Origin: Erpobdella octoculata
Lineage: Eukaryota > Annelida > Clitellata > Hirudinida > Erpobdellidae
Length of the DNA: 64,000 nucleotides
Direction: 5' to 3'
Assembly: GCA_963978895.1 (NCBI GenBank)
Contig: OZ022244.1
Location: 6,105,766-6,169,765 of the forward strand
Position 1 is the first letter of the stretch. Each line of letters starts with the position of its first letter. Positions 1 through 26,614 of this stretch are shown here, one piece after another. Made by a program: the position numbers and the translations under genes. The notes under the pieces were generated by a model that did no database searches, was not told the DNA's origin, and was given only the letters and a program-made list of their open reading frames with translations.

Positions 1-550
1 ACATTCATTTACATCTGGAATGTCATCAGTTTAAAATCAATTTAGCAGTTTAGAATTTTGGTTAGGCGCCATAGCTTTTAAGTCACAAAGAGTTTAATTT
101 TGGATGCTTTAAACCCTGTAAAAATTGTGAGTAAACTCTTTTCCCTAGTTATCTTTTCTCGTACAATTTTAATTATTCATTTTTATAATGTTTTCTATGG
201 AGTTATCAACAAACTTTCATCTTATAATTCTAATTTCAATCTAAATGTAAAAAATGTTAATTGAAAACTTGGTATATTTTCTTAAACTGATACAGATAAT
301 TTTTGCTGTTGGTTTTATATCTGGACTTGAACACATCTGATGAATATTGGTTTTCAAGTATAAGTTTGAGGGTTGTATCATAATCTTTTTAGACTTGATT
401 GTACTCGATTAACTGCTGTACCTGATATAGCTAAGGTAGGTACTTTGATGAAGGATTATCTCACCGGGCCGCGCAGGGTCCAAATAGGCACGGGCCAGGC
501 AGTGATGCTTTCCGGAAATTGTACCAGAACTTTGCATTTGTAGTGTATAT
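1..550. other. No gene recognised (left edge)
   Basis: AT-rich sequence with no convincing coding region. A segment at about 288-360 recurs at about 765-830 (shared text such as CATCTGATGAATATTGG), so this may be the outer edge of the same duplicated block that carries the EGF exons. A GC-richer patch at 465-505 has no assignable function. Confidence 0.4.
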
Positions 551-769
551 TTTTAAAATTTTTTAATTTTTATTATTCCCATTGAAATATTTTCTGGCAG
601 AGTAGAAAAAATCTAATGAATAATTAACTATCATGACAAAAAACAATTTATCGTTCATATTCACTTTTATTTTGTTTACTAACTGGAAAAGACACAAAAT
701 TATTTACATAAACTAGAATTCTCAAGTTTCATATGTTCATACTTATTATTATACATTATTATTATGATA

Positions 770-915
770 CAAATAATTTTTGCTGTCTAGGCTTGAACAA
801 ATCTGATGAATATTGGAATTTGAAATAGCTACTTGATTTTCACTATATTCCCTCAAGTTGGTTTTTTTCACCCTAGTATCATCTGCCGAGTTATTATTTC
901 TCAACCAACTTATTA
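770..915 (-). other. Candidate downstream exon of the EGF gene (weak)
   Basis: On the minus strand an open frame follows a possible acceptor (AACGCAG) near 916. It begins in the phase that the last EGF exon would need (phase 1) and reads VLYVISWLRNNNSADD and onward to about 770. The pyrimidine tract is poor and no donor stands out. No domain is recognised. It could be a real exon of the EGF protein or a chance frame; transcript data would decide. Confidence 0.2.
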
Positions 916-1514
916 CATAGAGAACTGCGTTCCAAGTGTTTAATATGCGACTATTTAAGAGAAAATTTAGACAGAGGAGGCGCAAAGCAAATGCTTACCA
1001 ACTTTCGGGCATTCATAATTTTTGGGAAATCATGGTTATGAGATAAAATCAATAGCAAAGTTTTGGTAATAGTGATTAGCCCACACAATCGACAATAAAA
1101 TCAATTAAAAGTGATTTTTTGTGATTAACAGGGGGTTTGCACAAACCATAGCATTCACATCAGGGGTTCGTGCAAACCTCTGCGAAGCCCGAAGAAAAAC
1201 ACTACTGGGGCCAGGTCGGACTAAGCTGCCAATGCAACAAAATGTTTTAATTCTTTTGCTGTAACGATCCTGTTTATTAAATTCCTGTTTTGAATAAAAC
1301 AGAAACGTTCTTGCAATAACACCAATCTAATTATATTTTAATTTTCCGCTTTTGACACTATTAATACGATATTTTAATGGCAATATAATGCTAAATTTTA
1401 TTATTTATGTCCTAGAATCTGGCACGTCCAACACTGCTTTTAAAAAATATACCTTTGGGTGTCAGTCAATGCATAACAAGTCTTTGTCTAAATTTCAGCA
1501 AAAACAAAATATAC

Positions 1515-16593
<15,079 letters not shown>

Positions 16594-17545
16594 ATCGTCG
16601 AAATATGAAAAGATACTTAGTAAACATTTAACCGGATAAGCAACATTTAAATGACGTCTCAAGAATTCAAAAGACAAAATGCAAGTTCGAGTTTTTCTAT
16701 AAAAATTCAATGCAAAACTCAACATGAAAAAAAATCTGGATAGAAAATGGCTTTACTGGGCAGTTTTTCCAAACTCCTGAAATTCAACAGTTTTGAATTT
16801 AAAGATTGCCGCATATGTAAGAGGCGACAAATGCACGAATTTTTCAGGATTGCAAAATGTCTGCTCACCCAAAAATTATAAATTGAAGGCATACGAGAAT
16901 TGGAGGAGAAATATTTTACCCTGTTCTCACGCCAAGTCTTTATATCAAAAACGTAGATATCGTCAGCATAACAGTGTATACACATTTAGACCAAAATCAC
17001 GTGCTGTAAACTGTAAATATTACTAGAAGCGCGATGGGACAGCGGCAAAGGGTTCAACTCCCGGTTATGTAAAATCCCACATCGCGTAACTTTCTTGAAC
17101 AAGGAGTTCACTCTAAATTTATTTGATTTGAATGCTTTTTATCCTCCTGTAATAATCAAATGTGTACAAGTGGTTTCACACAATCGATTGAGGCGCCGAA
17201 TAAGACTGCCACTGCCTGCATCGTAGTGGTCTTGAAATCTATTCGTCGGTATAACACCACTATAATCTGATGGTAATCTTTATCTTTAAATCTCTTGTAA
17301 ATAGCTTTTGTAAATCTTTGTGTAAAGGTTGCCGAATTAGCTCGCTAGCGATTCGTAACGTTGAAGCTTGAAGTTAATTATAGAACAATATTTCTTGAAT
17401 TATAATTCCGGCTTGCTTCGTACTTCTTTCGCACTGACTCAATCTCACGTTTTCAGAAATCTCTTGATTCTGAAAACTCTTTTGATTCTATTAGATAACT
17501 CTTGTCAACTTGTCTAACTACAGAGTCTATTCTCTAAAACTCTAA
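16594..17545. other. Upstream region of the EGF gene
   Basis: No gene recognised. A hairpin-prone segment lies at 17030-17088 (CGCGATGGGA ... TCCCACATCGCG) with an inside GGTTCAACTCCCGG that resembles a tRNA B box; it may be an old tRNA-derived repeat. The promoter of the minus-strand EGF gene should lie here, but no TATA or initiator can be named. Confidence 0.3.
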
Positions 17546-17550
17546 ATCTA
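17546..17550. repeat. Target-site duplication ATCTA, left copy
   Basis: ATCTA directly precedes the LTR end TGTTGTGATG. The matching copy is at 36537-36541 after the outermost LTR, nearly 19 kb away. Confidence 0.75.
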
Positions 17551-17849
<299 letters not shown>

Positions 17850-17862
17850 CCTCCCTCCTAAG

Positions 17863-20752
17863 CTAGACACCGCTGGTGTATGACTTGCTTTGGTGATTTA
17901 TTACAAGTCGAGATGGAGCGTGTCGTTGTCTATCAGATCGCCTCAGTTGTAATGATGACGGTGAACGTGGTATTACTGATTCTGAGTTTTCAGTAGAAGG
18001 GAATGGCGTTGCTGCAAAGTCTTGTGTAGGCTGTTCAGGCTGGTGTTTGGTGACTAGCTGAAAATGAACAGATTTTTTTAAACAGTCTGAATCTTGACCT
18101 TTCAGAATGCCTCTTTTTGTGTTAACGTTCTTTTCCACCATTTGACCAGGTTCGGCAGTTGTGGCATTTTCTCCTTGTCTTGTATTCTGATAAGGTAAGT
18201 CAAATGTTTCGAGTAGTGTTGTCGTAAACTTCGATTCTTGACGTGGACGTAACTGGTTGATGTGGCGCTTCCAGACCATTCCTTTTACGAATGTATCGTA
18301 CAGAACTCTTCACCTTCTACGAACAATCTGTCCTGGTATCCACGTGACAGGTCCAGGTCGATAATCGCGAACGAACACCAATTCACCGTTTTGGAACTGT
18401 CGAGGTCGTGCCCCATGATGGCGGTTGAACTGTTTCTCCATGTCATTTGATCGAGGTGTTGAATGTTTGATGTTTTTCTGATGTAATTCGCTTAAGACCG
18501 AACGTAATTGTCTGCCTAGGAAATTTTCCGCTGGAGAGAGACCGTTCGGCGATGAAGCGCAGGGAGTGGTTCTGTAGCTGAATAAAAATGTTTGAAGAGA
18601 TTCTTTGTAAGTTCCGTCATTTCTTAATTTAATCAAAGCTCTTTTGAAAGTGTCTACAAATCGTTCGGCCTGGCCATTGGATTGTGGGTGAAATGGCGGT
18701 GATCTCACGTGTTTGATCGCGTTTTCTGCACAGTATTCCTGAAAAACAGTTGAGGTGAATTGCGTGCCGTTGTCACTGACAATTGTTTCAGGTAATCCAA
18801 ATTGTGCAAAGATCCGCTGGAGTGCATTTATTGTGTTGGATGTAGTGCTGTTTGCCATCTCTATTATTGCTGGCCATTTTGAGAATGCATCTACTACTAC
18901 GAGATACATTTTTCCATGGAGCGGTCCAGCATAATCGATGTGAATTCGACTCCAGGGTTTGGTTTCTTTTGGCCATGAACATAAAGTGTGTTTTATGGGT
19001 GATTTAGCTGCTTGTTGGCATGAAGAACAGCTGCGTGTCCAGTTTTCTATGTCTTTATCAATGCCGCTCCAATAAACGTGTTCTCGAGCAATTATCTTCA
19101 TTCGAGTAATACCCGGGTGGCCTTTGTGAAGCATTCGAAGTACTCGTTTTTGCAAAACCTGAGGGATGATTATTCGAGAACCAAAGAATAAACAGTCTTC
19201 ATGTATCGTTATTTCTTTTTTTAAGAGCTCGAGTTTGCTGGTTTTCAGTGCTTTGTTTTCATTCCACTTTCCTGTTTTGACATATTGGAGAAGGGTTTTT
19301 AACTCATTGTCTGTTTTTGTTGCGTCACAGATTTCTTTATTTGAGACTGGAAGTTGTTTGACGGCATTGATATACAAGGAGTTTATATCTTGATTGATAG
19401 TTGCTATCAATGTGTCTTCTTCTGATGTTTTATGTGGACCTATAAGGCGCGAAAGTGTGTCAGCTTGTCCAAAGGACGTGGTTCTGCTGTATTCAATTTT
19501 GAAATCATAAGCAAGCAGTGTTAGAGCCCAGCGTTGGAGTCTGTTTGCTGTATATGATGGTATGCCTTTTTTATTGCCAAAAATGGCAAGCAGAGGTTGA
19601 TGGTCTGTTAATAGAGTAAAGTGGCGTCCATAAATATAACGGTGAAACTTTCTGACCGCGAAAACTAGTGCTAGACCTTCTTTTTCTATTTGCCCATATT
19701 TCTTTTCTGCTGGAGTAAGAGCTCTATTAGCATGTGCAATTGCCTTTTCTGTTCCATCACTATATCTGTGCGATATCACTGCTCCAATGCCGTATTCTGA
19801 TGCGTCGGCTGCAACTACAATTGGTTGGTTGGGGTTGTAATGGGTTAACAGAAGGTCGGATAATAACATTTTTTAGTTTCGTCAAATGCCCATTGACAGC
19901 TTTCAGACCACTGGAACACAGTGTCTTTTTTTAAAAGGGCGTCTAGTGGTGCTCTTAGATTTCTCATGCGTGGTACAAATGAGCTGTAATAGCTGATCAG
20001 TCCAATAAAAGTACGGACCTGTCCAACATCTTTGGGTGGAGGCATATGAATTATTGCATCGATTTTGTTGGGGTCGGGACGACGGCCTGCAGCTGATATT
20101 ACATTTCCCAAGTACGTGATTTCCGTCATTAACAAGTGGCATTTTTCAATTCTAATCCGGAAGCCATAATTTAAAATTCGGTCAAATAAAGCCTCTAAGT
20201 TCGTGTTGTGTTCTTCTAATGTCCGTCCCGTGACGATGACATCATCTAAATAGGCGGCAACGCCATCTAGACCAGTAATCATAGTGTCTATGATTTGTTG
20301 AAAAATACCTGGTGCTGATTTCACACCAAATGGTAGACGGTTATAACGAAACAAACCTTTATGAGAGTTGATTGTTAAGAGCTCTTTACATTCTTCCGTC
20401 ACTTCTACTTGATGGTATGCTTCTGCAAAATCTATTTGGGAGAAAACTGTCCCTCCATTTAGTTTTGTGAAAACGTCATCCATGGTAGGTAACGGGTGTC
20501 TATGGAGCATCAGTGAGTCATTTAAGCCCGTTGAAAAATCTGCACAAAGTCGGATGGAGCCGTTTGCTTTACGGACAGCAACTATGGGTGCTGCCCACTG
20601 AGAGTGATCCACGGGAGAGATTATTCCTTCTTTTAGTAACCGGTTAATTTCGCTATCCAATTGCTCTAAAGCGGCATGAGGAACAGGGCGTTTCTTTCTA
20701 AATATGGGTTGTGCGTCAGGTTTAAGCTATAAGGAAGCTGAAACTTTTGTGC
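17863..20752 (-). pseudogene. Gypsy-B pol: reverse transcriptase, RNase H, integrase
   Basis: From about 20720 down: APIVAVRKANGSIRLCADF and FAEAYHQVEV, the active-site box YLDDVIVTG, then RNase H (VVAADASEYGIGAVISHRY, LLTDHQPLLAIFG), an HHCC zinc finger (HKGHPGITRMK ... CSSCQ) and integrase with HIDYAGP, VSDNGTQF and HPQSNGQAERF. The D,D,E integrase triad and YLDD are present. Breaks: an in-frame TAG at 20727-20729 between protease and RT, a one-base loss in an A run near 19863, and a TGA at 18310-18312 after the integrase. The tail (17863-18279) continues in the same frame as the integrase. This copy cannot make a full polyprotein. Confidence 0.85.
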
Positions 20753-21853
20753 ACAGCACAAAGTGAAAATGCATGTGCGTGCAGGACTTTACGCTCCGTT
20801 GAATTATAGATAAAAAAAACTAATTTAAAAACTCTAATTAATTGAAATTCTAAAATAATTAAATTGAAAATAATCTTCTGCTTCTTTTAAGTTAATTTAA
20901 TTATCAAATTTTGTTAAAAATTAAAAGTTGTTTGTTGTTTGCCTGCCACCGATTTATTGGTGAGTCTCTTCAAAAGAAATACCTGGAAAAAGAAAGAAAT
21001 CACATCTCTGATCAAACAATCTGATCACAGACAGGTTGAATCTTTTGGCAGGACCACCAAACTTAAGCGAGATCATCATCAACATTTTGAATTCTTGAAA
21101 CGTTGACGCTACAAATTCTCAGCTTGGTCATACTAAAGAATTGGTTCGAATTTATCAAAAATTTCTAAGTATAACATTTTATGCAGTAAAATGCTAAAGT
21201 TTTACATTTAAAAAAAAGCTAATTAAGTCAGAAACTTCAAAATTATACGATCTGAAAAGTCTCAAGAACTATTTCATCTCAACGTTGATATTATATTCTC
21301 TACTTAATATCTCTAATAAAATTAGTAATTAAACTCAAAAACTCATGAAAATTAAAATAAAGAAAAATGAACAGTAGAAATTCAATGCTAATGATTTTTA
21401 ACAAATAAATACAAATTAAACAATCGAAATTCTTCTACTGTATCTTCAACGACAATTCTGCTCCAAAGCAGACGCCATAACCGCATTCAGCAAATCAGAA
21501 AGCTCAGAAGAAACCAACTAAACCAATCAGCAAAGACCGTACAATTCAAGCGCGTAGTAACACCTTTTGATTTCAATCGCCATTATTCCTTTCAAAATTC
21601 AGTCGTGATTTTTAAAAGTTTAATTATTTTATTTACCTCTTCAATTATAATTTCATTTTATTGGTCATTTTACTTTAATTTATTTTGTTATATTTTTATT
21701 ATATTTTAAGTGTGCATACATTACATTATAATTGTCCATAACGTATATATAACCTATATATAAGTTATTCGTTCAAGTTTCGATCTTTGTGAACTGGAAA
21801 AGTTGTGTTTTGTGTTTGTCGAATAGGTTTCTTAAATATTTTTAACAGTTGAT

Positions 21854-22726
21854 ATGCCTGGAGGAAGAACGAAGGCAGAAGTAAAAGATCTGTCGAACGA
21901 TATTGCAGGGTTGCGGCTATGTGAAAGCTGTGTGAAGTGTAATGAGGAGAGGTTGAAAGATTTAATGAAATTGGAGGAGAAACGAACGTTCGCTGAAGAG
22001 ATCAAAGAGGTGAAACAAGTCATGGGCGAGGTGAAGACACATCTAGAGAGAAGTACAAAAAATGAAAAAATACTGCTTGAGCAGAAGGAACACATCCAAG
22101 AGTTAAGAAGAAAACTAGAAAGTTTTAGCAAAGATTCCATAGATAAACTAGAAGATTCCAGAGCAACAAATAAAAAGTGGTCAGAATTGTTTAAGGACAG
22201 GGTTGAAGTATTGACATCAAATGTCAAAAGTATCCAGCAATCTGTAGAAGATACAGGTACAAAAATAAATATAGCTGCAGACAGACAGAGAAGAGTAAAT
22301 AACATTGTAATATATAACATGCCAGAGAATGATAACAATTCCAGAACCAAGGATAAAGAAAATGTGCAGAAACTGTTAAGAGACATCACTGAAATACAGC
22401 TAGAAAAAGATATTAGCGATGTGTACAGACTTGGAAGTAAAAGTGAGCTGCAAAAACCCAGGCCTGTTTTGATAAAGTTTGCAAATCAGACAATTAAGAA
22501 TTTGGTAATGGAGAATGCACCAAAATTGAGAGAATCAGATTCAACAAAGAATATTATGCTTGGAAATGATTTGTCTAAGGGAGATAGGCAAGAATGTAGG
22601 AGATTGTTACAGGAAAAGAAGGAGGAAATCGGAAGGAAAGAGGATGTTAGTAAGTGGATCTTTAGGATTAAAGGAAAGGTTGGAGATTTTCATGTAGTAG
22701 CTTTTAAAAAACAAAATTTACAGTAA
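21854..22726 (+). CDS. CR1-like ORF1 protein (RNA-binding, coiled coil)
   Basis: 290 residues. Residues 1-145 are a charged coiled coil, with a CESCVKCNEERLK cysteine cluster near 25-37. Residues 150-290 look like the RRM and C-terminal domain of L1/CR1 ORF1 proteins: NNIVIYNMPEN, KDISDVYRLGSK, RPVLIKFANQ and NIMLGNDLSKGDRQE. Such proteins coat the element RNA as trimers and chaperone nucleic acids. The stop is 60 bases before the ORF2 start, in a different frame, so ORF2 needs reinitiation or another internal start. The frame is intact. Confidence 0.8.
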   Translation: MPGGRTKAEVKDLSNDIAGLRLCESCVKCNEERLKDLMKLEEKRTFAEEIKEVKQVMGEVKTHLERSTKNEKILLEQKEHIQELRRKLESFSKDSIDKLEDSRATNKKWSELFKDRVEVLTSNVKSIQQSVEDTGTKINIAADRQRRVNNIVIYNMPENDNNSRTKDKENVQKLLRDITEIQLEKDISDVYRLGSKSELQKPRPVLIKFANQTIKNLVMENAPKLRESDSTKNIMLGNDLSKGDRQECRRLLQEKKEEIGRKEDVSKWIFRIKGKVGDFHVVAFKKQNLQ

Positions 22727-22785
22727 ATACTAGCCAAAGTAGAGTTGAGAAGACTAGATTAAATGTTTGGTGTAGAAACAATGAT

Positions 22786-25650
22786 TTGAGAAAAATGAAG
22801 GTAGTAAAACAGATGCAGAACTATGTTTCAGTGTTGTTGTCAAATGTGGACTCTTTATCAAATAAATTCATGGAATTGCAGTTGCTTTTGGGGTCTGCAA
22901 AAACTCTGCCAGATTTAATATTGCTAAATGAGGTCAATCCTAAATATTTAAGATTTCCACAACCAATTTCAGAATACCAGCTGAAGGGATGGCAAATATT
23001 ATCTTCTGGGTTTCAGAAAGATGGTTGCAGAGGATTATTATTGTATTATAAAGAGAGTTTTTCAGTAATTGAAATAAATATGAAAATAACATTTCAGGAA
23101 AAATTATGCATTAGATTGCTAACTTCTAGAGATTTTTTGAATATTTTATTTATTTATAGAAGCCCAAATAGTTTATCAGAAAACAATGAACTTCTTATTG
23201 ACCTGCTAGAAGAATTCATGTTGTTGAAAGGTAATCATCTTCTGCTGGGAGATTTTAATTTTCCAGATATAAATTGGATGACTTCGAGCTGTCAGGGTTT
23301 ACATACAAGAATCGAAAATAGATTTTTGAAGTTTTTGGATGACAGGTTTATGATTCAACACATCACGGAGCCAACCAGGTTTAGACCTGGCCAAACTCCA
23401 CACTTATTAGATCTTGTGGTAACTTCAAGAGAGTCTATAGATAGTATCAGATATCTTTCACCATTGGGAGGCAGCGATCACTCGATTATTTCGTTCAATG
23501 TTTGTTTGGAGATTGAAAGCAGCTCTGATTGTAATAGTAACAAACGACCTTGTTATGATCTGGGAGATTATACTGGTTTCAATGATTTAATTGGTGGAGC
23601 TCTGACTACGGTGCTTGGGGATGATATTTCTGTGGAAAATAAGTGGTCGATTTTCCGAGATACGTTGATGGAACTTACAAAGCGATTTGTTCCTCACAGA
23701 GCTAAAAATAATAAATTCCGCTTTAGAATGACACAGGAACTGCGTACACTTATTAAGCTGAAACATCAATGCTGGAGACAAGTTTATAGATATGGGGCGA
23801 CCGAGAAACTAACTGAGTTTAGGAAATACCGTCAAAAGGTGAGGGTTTTGTCGGCACAACTTGAAAAAGAAAACCAGAACCTAATTGCTGCAAATTTTAA
23901 GACTAATCCCAAGAGATTTTGGAATTTTGTGCACAAAAAAGCTAAATGCAGAAATTCACCCGGCATGTTGACTGTTGATGGTTCTGTTCTCACAGAGGGA
24001 TACGAGAAAGCGAAGGCATTTGCAGAATTCTTTGCCTCTGTGTACGTGAGTGATACAGGTTTGGGTTTGACAAATATTCTGCCTTTTAGTCCTGGAGTAC
24101 CTGAGGATGGTATGGATGAAGTAAAGATAGATTCTGGAATGCTTGGCAAAAAGCTAAGAGAACTTGATGGTAATAAATCGGCTGGACCAGATGGAATTCA
24201 CCCTAGGGTTCTGAAAGAAACATGTGCATCAATTAACGTTTATTTAAAGCATATATTTGAATGTTCATTGCAATCGGGAGAAGTGGTGAGGGATTGGAGA
24301 TCCAGTTGTGTTGTTCCACTGTTTAAGAAAGGTCGTAAAGATATAATATCCAATTATAGACCTGTGGCATTGACATCGGTTTGTTGCAGGATTCTGGAGT
24401 CAATCATTAAAGATCATCTGCTTGGATATTTTTTGAAAAATAACTTGTTTGCCAGGAACCAGTTTAGATTTCTTCCTTCACGCTCCACAACTCTACCGAT
24501 GCTTGGTTTCCTTGATGTGCTTTCTAAGGCTGTGGATGTGGGAAATGAAGTTGATGTGTTATATACTGACCTGGAAAAGGCCTTTGACAAAATTCCGCAT
24601 GAAAAATTGTTATATAAGTTGGAGAGATACAAAGTGCATAAACAGATTCTAAAGTGGATTGAAAACTATTTGAAAGACAGAACGTTTAGAGTGAGACTAA
24701 ATGGAGAGCATTCCGAGGCTTTACGGGTGGAGAGTGGTGTTCCTCAGGGTAGTGTGTTGGGTCCTGTATTGTTCCTGATTTATATCAATGACATTTGTAC
24801 TGTTTGCGAGAATATGTTTCTTTTTGCGGATGATGCTAAAATATTTAAAGTTTTGAGCAGTAAAGATGATTGTAGCAGGCTGCAGAATGATATCAGTAGA
24901 GTGGTGGAGTGGTTCAATAGATGGCAGATGCAGGTGAATATTGGAAAATGCTGTCTTCTCCATGTTGGGGGGAAGCATTTCATAAATAAATATCATTTGA
25001 TAGATTTGGATGGCACCACGTGTGAGATACCAACAATTGAATCAGTCTCGGATCTCGGTATTATTATGGATTCAAAACTGCATTTTAAAGAACATATTTT
25101 ATCTCGGGTAAAGAAAGCCAACATGATGCTGGGCATAATAGCAAGAAATTTTAGAAAATTGTCAGATGAAGCCTTCATTACTTTATATAAAGCCTTGGTG
25201 AGGTCCCAGCTAGAATATGGAGTACAAGTGTGGAACCCATATAGGCAAGGATTGATCGATGCAGTAGAAAGGGTGCAGAGAAGGGCGACTAAACTGCGGC
25301 CATCCTGTGTGGGAATGCCATACGAAATGAGACTGAGAAAATTAAAACTTCCGACATTGAAATATAGAAGAATCAGAGCGGATTTGATTTTATTATTCGA
25401 TTTGTTGGCTGGAGATCTAAGGAGCTTGGTTTGTCCGTCCCTGACCTTCTGTACGTATGAAAGAACCAGAGGCCACGATAGAAAGCTGGTGACATCAGGT
25501 GCACACAATGACTGCAGGAAGTATTTCTTTGGTAATAGAGTTATTCAGGAGTGGAATAGATTGCCACAGTCGGTCGTGTCAGCTGGAGATAAATATACTT
25601 TTAGGATATTATTAGATGCTTTTTGGGGTGAAAAGGTTTATGAGTTGTGA
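22786..25650 (+). CDS. CR1-like ORF2: endonuclease and reverse transcriptase
   Basis: 954 residues without stops. The N-terminal APE-type endonuclease (about 1-235) shows LSNVDSLSNK, LILLNEVN, YRSPNS, LLLGDFNFPDINW and GGSDHSIISF. Reverse transcriptase (about 440-760) has KSAGPDGIHPRVLKE, NYRPVALTSVCCRILE, DLEKAFDKIPH, SGVPQGSVLGPVLFLIYIND and the catalytic FADDAKIF. The C-terminal part has SQLEYGVQVWNP, RVQRRATK and FFGNRVIQEWNRLP. These enzymes nick target DNA and prime reverse transcription at the nick. All catalytic blocks look present, so this copy could be active. Confidence 0.9.
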   Translation: MRKMKVVKQMQNYVSVLLSNVDSLSNKFMELQLLLGSAKTLPDLILLNEVNPKYLRFPQPISEYQLKGWQILSSGFQKDGCRGLLLYYKESFSVIEINMKITFQEKLCIRLLTSRDFLNILFIYRSPNSLSENNELLIDLLEEFMLLKGNHLLLGDFNFPDINWMTSSCQGLHTRIENRFLKFLDDRFMIQHITEPTRFRPGQTPHLLDLVVTSRESIDSIRYLSPLGGSDHSIISFNVCLEIESSSDCNSNKRPCYDLGDYTGFNDLIGGALTTVLGDDISVENKWSIFRDTLMELTKRFVPHRAKNNKFRFRMTQELRTLIKLKHQCWRQVYRYGATEKLTEFRKYRQKVRVLSAQLEKENQNLIAANFKTNPKRFWNFVHKKAKCRNSPGMLTVDGSVLTEGYEKAKAFAEFFASVYVSDTGLGLTNILPFSPGVPEDGMDEVKIDSGMLGKKLRELDGNKSAGPDGIHPRVLKETCASINVYLKHIFECSLQSGEVVRDWRSSCVVPLFKKGRKDIISNYRPVALTSVCCRILESIIKDHLLGYFLKNNLFARNQFRFLPSRSTTLPMLGFLDVLSKAVDVGNEVDVLYTDLEKAFDKIPHEKLLYKLERYKVHKQILKWIENYLKDRTFRVRLNGEHSEALRVESGVPQGSVLGPVLFLIYINDICTVCENMFLFADDAKIFKVLSSKDDCSRLQNDISRVVEWFNRWQMQVNIGKCCLLHVGGKHFINKYHLIDLDGTTCEIPTIESVSDLGIIMDSKLHFKEHILSRVKKANMMLGIIARNFRKLSDEAFITLYKALVRSQLEYGVQVWNPYRQGLIDAVERVQRRATKLRPSCVGMPYEMRLRKLKLPTLKYRRIRADLILLFDLLAGDLRSLVCPSLTFCTYERTRGHDRKLVTSGAHNDCRKYFFGNRVIQEWNRLPQSVVSAGDKYTFRILLDAFWGEKVYEL

Positions 25651-26373
25651 AGACGGGGGTTTTAGATGTGTTTTATGTTTAGTTTTTGATCTGCCTCTAA
25701 TTGTGTGACATTTTGCAATGTTTTTGGTTTGCTTGTGAGGTCGTGTTGGGTTTTAGATAGGCTTTCTGTTTAATTGACACTATGTTTTCGGTTTGCATGT
25801 GATGTCGTGCTGGTTTTCTGATTACTTTTGAATTGATTCATTCATTGGTGGTGTTGACAGTTTTCTTTTTTTTTCGGTTCATTTGTGGGGTCCTGTTGTA
25901 CTTTTTTTCTGTTCGTGCGGTTTTTTTTATATTATTATGTTTTATGTTTAGTTTTTGATCTGACTCCATATGTGCGACATTTTACTATGTTTTTGGTTCG
26001 CTTGAGAGTTCGCGTTGAGTTTTAGATATGTTTTCTGTTTAATTGACATTATGTTTTCGGTTTGCTTGTGATGTCGTACTGATTTTGGATATGTTTTCTG
26101 ATTACTTTTGAATTGATTCATTGGTGGTGTTGACATTTTTCTTTGTTTCCGGTTCGTTTGAGGGGTCGTGTTGTGCTTTTTTTCTGTTCGTGTGGATTTT
26201 TTTGTTTGTAATTCGGCAAGGAGTTATTCAACTCGTGTTGACAACATAATAAATAAATAAATAAATAATAACAGTCCTAGTTCCTGTCGGAACACATCAG
26301 CGTATTTGTGTTTTAATTTGTTTGTAATGGCTGTGCGTTCCACGTCTGTGTTGAAGCTCCGTATTTCCATGAC

Positions 26374-26593
26374 TGTTATGGAGACATTTAATTGTATTAA
26401 TTATATATTTTTATAATTGACAGTTAATATTAATATCTACGGTTGTGGATATTAATATCTTTGTTTTCCTTCCATTAACGTCCTTTTTTTGAGTTTCTCT
26501 CTCGTTGTTGATGGCTGAGCGCTGTATTGTTTTTATGGTTAAATAAACTATATTCGAAATATAACTAACGTCGTTGTTTATCGGGTCATAACA
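26374..26593 (+). repeat. 5' LTR of Gypsy-A
   Basis: TGTTATGGAGAC to GGGTCATAACA. It probably holds the element promoter and polyadenylation signals (AATAAAC at 26543), but none can be proven. Confidence 0.85.
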
Positions 26594-26614
26594 TTTTGGC
26601 GACGACGATTTGAA

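Larger units (their letters stand above)
20757..26270 (+). mobile_element. CR1-like non-LTR retrotransposon, apparently full length
   Basis: It is inserted in Gypsy-B pol/gag: ACAG precedes it (20753-20756) and recurs at its end (26271-26274). It has about 1.1 kb of 5' sequence, ORF1 (21854-22726), ORF2 (22786-25650), a 620-base 3' region with an internal direct repeat (about 25670-25800 and 25940-26070) and an AAATAAATAAATAATA tail. Both frames are free of stops. It lies in an already inserted element and has intact frames, so it is probably one of the younger insertions here. Confidence 0.85.

Noticed and set aside
22..60. CRISPR array or bacterial operon signals
   Set aside because: The window is eukaryotic with spliced genes; the spaced repeats found (43241-43566, 2697-2870) are transposon arms with no unique spacers.
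17030..17088. tRNA gene at GGTTCAACTCCCGG
   Set aside because: Only a B-box-like segment and a GC-rich stem are present; no anticodon arm or A box at proper spacing.
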